A stretch of DNA of 8,881 nt, taken from assembly GCA_026985385.1 (NCBI GenBank), contig JALSQM010000105.1, positions 1-8,881 of the forward strand, read 5' to 3'. Numbering within the stretch: position 1 is the first letter of the stretch; each line of letters begins with the position of its first letter. The position numbers were made by a program, and so were the translations under genes. The stretch is from Acidilobaceae archaeon (GTDB lineage Archaea; Thermoproteota; Thermoprotei_A; Sulfolobales; Acidilobaceae). Shown piece after piece: positions 6,548 through 8,881 of the stretch. The notes beneath the pieces were generated by a model. It was not told where the DNA came from. It saw nothing but the letters and a program-made list of their open reading frames with translations, and searched no databases.

Positions 6548-6931
6548 GGGTTCACCATGCAGGCGGCGCCTCTCCCGGCATCTAGCAGTTACCTCATCCA
6601 CGAGGCCCCTGCACTCATCGATGACCCTACCCGCTATGCGCGACCCAGCCCTTGCCGCCTCAGCCAGAGCCTCAACGGCCTGGCAGAGCGCCTCCTCAGA
6701 GCTTATACCCCGGGCCTCTAGGATTGCGGGAGATACCTTGGATTCGAAGTACTCGATATAAGGCAGGCCCCCGGGTAGCTTGTACCTCCTCAGGACCACG
6801 CCCTCCCTAGTGATGGCCGCTATAACGCCCTCCCCTATCCTGTAGGTGAGCTCGTACTCGCCCGGGGGAGGCGCTAGGCAGTAGACGAGCTCCCAGCCCC
6901 TCAGGCCCTCGCAGCCGCAGCGGGGGGTCAA
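6545..6931 (-). CDS. Uncharacterised 128-residue protein with six cysteines
   Basis: I do not recognise the family. TTG 6931 is the only usable start: an in-frame TAG lies at 6946-6944 with only ATA between. The start is 11 nt after the predicted transcript start of a TATA-like box at 6965-6970. The N-terminus carries Cys5, Cys7 and Cys18; Cys83, Cys107 and Cys118 follow. The middle (about 25-65) looks like beta strands (GEYELTYRIGEGVIAAITREG), and the rest is helical with an Ala-rich stretch (SSEEALCQAVEALAEAARAG). No signal peptide or membrane segment is seen. Codon use matches the neighbouring genes, supporting a real gene. It ends 62 nt before the FOR start and is divergent from the helix-turn-helix gene. 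Confidence 0.65.
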   Translation of the reverse strand: MTPRCGCEGLRGWELVYCLAPPPGEYELTYRIGEGVIAAITREGVVLRRYKLPGGLPYIEYFESKVSPAILEARGISSEEALCQAVEALAEAARAGSRIAGRVIDECRGLVDEVTARCRERRRLHGEP

Positions 6932-6962
6932 CCCTATGCCCCGCTAAGACCGCCCCGTCCAC

Positions 6963-6971
6963 CCTTTAATC
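6963..6971. promoter_or_regulatory. Shared TATA-like element of a divergent gene pair
   Basis: CTTTAAT on the plus strand reads ATTAAAG on the minus strand, so one AT-rich island in an otherwise GC-rich gap can serve both directions. Expected starts are near 6993 (plus) and 6942 (minus), 11 nt before the minus-strand TTG. No second AT-rich island is visible in this gap. Confidence 0.4.
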
Positions 6972-7051
6972 CCGGTGTACGAACGAGTCACCATGGCCTC
7001 CGGGCCGGACTAATGGCGCTAGGCACCTGGGCCAGGGGGATGAGTGGGGGG

Positions 7052-7441
7052 ATGCCGAAGTTCATACACCTACTCGGCAAGGAGGCTAGGCTGAAGATAA
7101 TAGAGGTGCTCGCAGCAACTAGGAGCCACCGCGAGGTAGCCGAGCTACTGGGAGTCACACCGGCTGCCGTGACCAAGTACCTCTCAAGGCGGACTCATCC
7201 AAGCGACGCAGTAGTAGCCAGGGCCCTCGAGGCGGCGACGGGCGATGAGAGGAGGAGGATAGCCGAGATAATCAGGGAGGAGATGCTTTCGGGGCTGAAG
7301 AGCTACATAGAGTGGGCGCTCTCGGAGGGCCTCTTCACCCGGGAGGACCTCCACAAGATAGAGGAGGTGGTCTACGGCAGCGTGCTCCTCTCAGCTAGGC
7401 CTGGTAGAGCCCCCCTCCCCCCAGGGAATCCTCAGCTTTAG
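7052..7441 (+). CDS. Small helix-turn-helix DNA-binding protein
   Basis: Probably a transcription regulator; its target is unknown. With ATG 7052 it has 129 residues: MPKFIHLLGKEARLKIIEVL, then a clear helix-turn-helix at about 25-50 (REVAELLGVTPAAVTKYLSRR), then charged helices (about 55-110) that could dimerise, and a Pro-rich tail. ATG 7013 (142 residues) and ATG 7040 are in-frame alternatives. I prefer 7052 because GGGGGATGA lies eight bases before it and the conserved-looking part starts there. ATG 7013 overlaps the stop of a six-codon leader frame as TAATG. The gene is divergent from the Cys-containing protein with a shared promoter, and its last 51 nt overlap the opposite gene tail-to-tail. 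Divergent placement makes control of its own promoter and of the neighbour a natural guess. Confidence 0.8.
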   Translation: MPKFIHLLGKEARLKIIEVLAATRSHREVAELLGVTPAAVTKYLSRRTHPSDAVVARALEAATGDERRRIAEIIREEMLSGLKSYIEWALSEGLFTREDLHKIEEVVYGSVLLSARPGRAPLPPGNPQL

Positions 7442-7798
7442 GATCCCCCACTCCTCACCTGCCTCGACGAGCCATCCAGCTAGTATGAGTGCTATCCTCC
7501 TCCTAGCAGTCTCTCGGTCGAAGTCGACGCCGAACACCTCCCTCAGGGCATCGACGGCTACATCAGGGTCAACACGCTCCTCGAGGATGCCGGCCAGCTC
7601 CTCCACGAGGTCTACCGCCCTACTCGAGCCCCCCGAGACTAGCCTCCTCAACTCCCTGAAGTCCTCGTCCCTCAGCATGGCGGACTCTACTAGGTCCTCC
7701 CTACCCCTCCTCCTGGCCAGGCGCCAGTAGGCGTAGAGTGGCCTATAATCCTGGACTATCTTACCTGAAGCCCAGGGAGGCCTCTCGCCGCCCTGCAA
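7391..7798 (-). CDS. Uncharacterised helical protein, 135 residues
   Basis: Not recognised. Start TTG 7798 with GGGGGCTG a few bases upstream; no ATG or GTG near the N-terminus competes. The protein is almost wholly charged helices (DYRPLYAYWRLARRRGREDL, DFRELRRLVSG, AVDLVEELAGILEERVDPDVAVDALREVFGVDF), then a more apolar helix (RRRIALILAGWLVEAGEEWG), ending KLRIPWGEGGS. The apolar stretch is too short and charged for a sure membrane segment. Codon use is like the neighbours. Its 3' end overlaps the helix-turn-helix gene by 51 nt on the opposite strand, and its start is 66 nt from that of the divergent HARP gene. No function is proposed. Confidence 0.65.
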   Translation of the reverse strand: MQGGERPPWASGKIVQDYRPLYAYWRLARRRGREDLVESAMLRDEDFRELRRLVSGGSSRAVDLVEELAGILEERVDPDVAVDALREVFGVDFDRETARRRIALILAGWLVEAGEEWGILKLRIPWGEGGSTRPS

Positions 7799-7850
7799 GC
7801 CTCAGCCCCCAGGGTGGCCTATGGGTGGCGGAGGTAATAGTGGAGCCTTA

Positions 7851-7857
7851 GGGGGTG
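7851..7857 (+). promoter_or_regulatory. Ribosome binding site of the HARP gene
   Basis: GGGGGTG ends seven bases before TTG 7865, supporting that rare start over GTG 7871, which would be 13 bases away. No convincing TATA box is seen in the 66-nt divergent gap; TAATAG near 7835-7840 is the only AT-rich island. Confidence 0.4.
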
Positions 7858-7864
7858 CCAGGGG

Positions 7865-8518
7865 TTGGATGTGTACGTGCTCGACACCACTGCCGTCACC
7901 GAGGCCAGGCTGAGGAGGAGGCTCGGTGCCCAGAGCCTCGAGGAGGTCGTTAGGAGGATTGCGGGCCTACTCAGGGAGACGCGCATGGGGCTAGGCGCTC
8001 ACTTCTACATGACGCCGGCGACCTGGAACGAGCTGAGGAGGATGCTCCTAGGCAACGGGGTGAGCCTAGACGCAGTCCAAGAGCTGGCGGCGTGGGTGAC
8101 CGTCAAGCCCCCCGACAAGCTCAGCGCGAGGCTCCCAGCCTCTGTGTTCAGCGAGTATGTAGCCGACGTTAGGAGGAGGCTCTACAGGGGCCTCCGGGTG
8201 GCCGAGGCGGCTCTGAGGAGGGCAGTCAAGGAGTGCCCGGGGGGCAGCGAGGAGTGTGTGGGGGAGCAGATTAGGGGTCTCAGGGACCGCTACAGGGAGG
8301 CCACGAGAAAGGGGCTCCTCGACAGCGTCGAGGACCTGGACACGGTGCTCCTAGCCCTAGAGATGCACGCCATACTAGTCTCAAGCGACGAGGGGATCAG
8401 GAGGCTCGGAGAGCAGCTGGGGGTAACCATACTGGATCCCGAAGACTGGGTCGAGGCTCTCCAGAGGATGTCGAGGGCTGCGAGGGGTAGAAGCGGGGCA
8501 CAACAATCCAATCGATGA
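7865..8518 (+). CDS. UPF0278 PIN-domain protein, HARP-type RNA-free RNase P
   Basis: Member of the PIN_5/UPF0278 family, also annotated 'RNA ligase partner'. Its Aquifex member Aq_880 is a protein-only RNase P that cuts the 5' leader from pre-tRNA. Seen here in 217 residues: the PIN start MDVYVLDTTAV with Asp7; a helical middle (about 95-150) for the protruding domain, including YVADVRRRLYRGLRVAEAA; the family signature RKGLLDSVEDLDTVLLALEM with Asp153, Asp157 and Asp159; and VSSDEGI with Asp175. Spacings (4 between Asp153 and Asp157, 18 to Asp175) agree with the Aquifex catalytic set as I recall it. It has an insertion with Cys124 and Cys131 and a basic tail (about 201-217) beyond the usual end. 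No RNA ligase gene is adjacent; instead two tRNA genes follow. Studies of euryarchaeal members found they are not the main RNase P, so the role here is open. Confidence 0.88.
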   Translation: MDVYVLDTTAVTEARLRRRLGAQSLEEVVRRIAGLLRETRMGLGAHFYMTPATWNELRRMLLGNGVSLDAVQELAAWVTVKPPDKLSARLPASVFSEYVADVRRRLYRGLRVAEAALRRAVKECPGGSEECVGEQIRGLRDRYREATRKGLLDSVEDLDTVLLALEMHAILVSSDEGIRRLGEQLGVTILDPEDWVEALQRMSRAARGRSGAQQSNR

Positions 8519-8535
8519 CTAAGAACCCGAGACCC

Positions 8536-8553
8536 CGTTCAGAACGCTTTAAA
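8536..8553 (+). promoter_or_regulatory. Promoter of tRNA-Thr
   Basis: TTTAAA at 8548-8553, inside the palindrome GCTTTAAAGC (8546-8555), lies 39 nt before the tRNA and predicts a transcript start near 8576-8580, a leader of only a few bases. CGTTCAGAACG at 8536-8546 is a small palindrome at the BRE position. Confidence 0.6.
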
Positions 8554-8586
8554 GCCCCAAGGAGACCCACCAACACAAATGGGGGA

Positions 8587-8693
8587 GCCGCCGTAGCTCA
8601 GCGGTAGAGCGCCGGCCTCGTACGGGCCGGGTGCCCCGGAGTCGCCCCCGGGAAAGCCGGTGGTCGCGGGTTCGAATCCCGCCGGCGGCTCCA
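8587..8693 (+). tRNA. tRNA-Thr(CGT) with intron and encoded CCA
   Basis: The acceptor stem GCCGCCG (8587-8593) pairs with CGGCGGC (8683-8689), followed by discriminator T8690 and CCA. The D arm is GCTC/GAGC (8596-8599, 8607-8610), the anticodon stem CCGGC (8612-8616) with GCCGG (8656-8660), the variable loop TGGTC, and the T arm GCGGG-TTCGAAT-CCCGC (8666-8682). The anticodon CGT (8619-8621) reads ACG. G1-C72, C2-G71 and U73 fit archaeal threonine identity. A 32-nt intron lies at 8623-8654. The mature tRNA is 75 nt with CCA. Confidence 0.95.
8623..8654 (+). other. Archaeal tRNA intron at position 37/38
   Basis: The splice sites form a full bulge-helix-bulge. The anticodon-loop bases CUCG (8617-8620) pair with CGGG (8649-8652) as a 4-bp helix with one G-U pair. 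The 5' bulge is UA|C (8621-8623) and the 3' bulge AA|A (8653-8655), each cut after its second base. The anticodon stem forms the outer helix. Inside the intron GGG (8624-8626) pairs with CCC (8646-8648), and CCGGG (8627-8631) pairs with CCCGG (8635-8639). This is the substrate of the archaeal splicing endonuclease. Confidence 0.9.
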
Positions 8694-8697
8694 GCCC

Positions 8698-8703
8698 ATA
8701 AAG
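8698..8703 (+). promoter_or_regulatory. TATA box of tRNA-Asn
   Basis: ATAAAG followed by CC lies 36 nt before tRNA-Asn, nearly the same spacing as the tRNA-Thr box, and shares TAAAGCC with it. The second tRNA may therefore be transcribed by itself as well as from the first promoter. Confidence 0.4.
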
Positions 8704-8733
8704 CCTCCCGGGCGCTACCAGGCCCTGGAGGGT

Positions 8734-8808
8734 GCCGGGGTAGCTCAGCGGTAGAGCGCCGGGCTGTTAACCCGGTGGTCGGGGGTTCGAATCCCCTCCC
8801 CGGCGCCA
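8734..8808 (+). tRNA. tRNA-Asn(GTT) with encoded CCA
   Basis: The acceptor stem GCCGGGG (8734-8740) pairs with CCCCGGC (8798-8804), followed by discriminator G8805 and CCA (8806-8808). D arm GCTC/GAGC; anticodon arm CCGGG-CTGTTAA-CCCGG with anticodon GTT (8766-8768) reading AAC/AAT; T arm GGGGG-TTCGAAT-CCCCT with one G-U pair. There is no intron. The D-arm region is identical to that of the tRNA-Thr before it. Confidence 0.95.
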
Positions 8809-8836
8809 GCCTGTTGTCCTGGCCCCTCCCCGGCGC
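8793..8836 (+). repeat. 14-nt direct repeat of the tRNA-Asn 3' end
   Basis: CCCCTCCCCGGCGC occurs at 8793-8806, within the T stem and acceptor stem of tRNA-Asn, and again at 8823-8836, 30 nt on. CCTGT follows both copies at slightly different spacing. The rest of 8809-8881 holds no gene that I can see. Confidence 0.6.
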
Positions 8837-8881
8837 TCCTGTCATTCGCCCTCCACAGCTGGCAGGGGGCTCCCTGTCCCC

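Noticed and set aside
5872..6585. Plus-strand frames opposite the FOR gene
   Set aside because: They lie fully antisense to a confidently identified enzyme and show no domain features.
8549..8845. 98-codon minus-strand frame across both tRNA genes
   Set aside because: It is the antisense of two tRNAs; phrases such as GFEPPTTGL and GIRTRDHRL are well-known artefacts of translating tRNA genes.
1..8881. CRISPR array, insertion sequence or defence island
   Set aside because: No regularly spaced repeats, transposase, integrase, Cas or toxin-antitoxin pair was seen; the PIN protein matches UPF0278/HARP rather than a VapC toxin and has no antitoxin partner.

Overview
The window looks like chromosomal DNA of a hyperthermophilic crenarchaeon (Thermoproteota, probably close to Desulfurococcales). 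This is inferred from: very GC-rich codons with AGG and ATA as preferred Arg and Ile codons; many GTG/TTG starts; archaeal TATA boxes; a TFB whose zinc ribbon has the crenarchaeal CPPD...CxxT pattern; a tungsten formaldehyde:ferredoxin oxidoreductase; archaeal mevalonate kinase; and an intron-bearing tRNA with a bulge-helix-bulge splice site. No mobile element, CRISPR array or rRNA was seen. The species cannot be named from the sequence alone.

Layout. Bases 1-74 hold the C-terminus of an unidentified plus-strand gene, followed by a terminator-like stretch. Bases 262-3443 form a tight plus-strand operon: deoxyribose-phosphate aldolase (deoC), an archaeal dihydropteroate synthase-related protein (TIM barrel plus DUF4346), and mevalonate kinase (mvk), with a 13-nt gap and then a 23-nt overlap. 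A separate promoter region leads to a transcription factor B gene (3510-4562) with an unusual B-reader/linker segment and a long charged tail. Facing it on the minus strand is formaldehyde:ferredoxin oxidoreductase (4647-6482). Behind that, also minus, is a cysteine-containing orphan protein (6545-6931), divergent from a small helix-turn-helix regulator (7052-7441). The regulator overlaps tail-to-tail with a second orphan protein (7391-7798, minus). A PIN-domain protein of the UPF0278 / RNA-free RNase P (HARP) family (7865-8518) lies just upstream of tRNA-Thr(CGT), which carries a 32-nt intron, and tRNA-Asn(GTT).

How it fits together. The first operon mixes deoxynucleoside catabolism, a pterin-type enzyme and the first kinase of isoprenoid lipid synthesis; these do not form one known pathway. 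The oxidoreductase turns aldehydes into acids and reduced ferredoxin. The last block concerns tRNA: a putative protein-only 5' tRNA processing nuclease next to two tRNA genes. The points most worth following are the HARP/tRNA neighbourhood, the divergent TFB, and a perfect 8-3-8 inverted repeat directly before the deoC start. I did not find a clear new multi-gene system.
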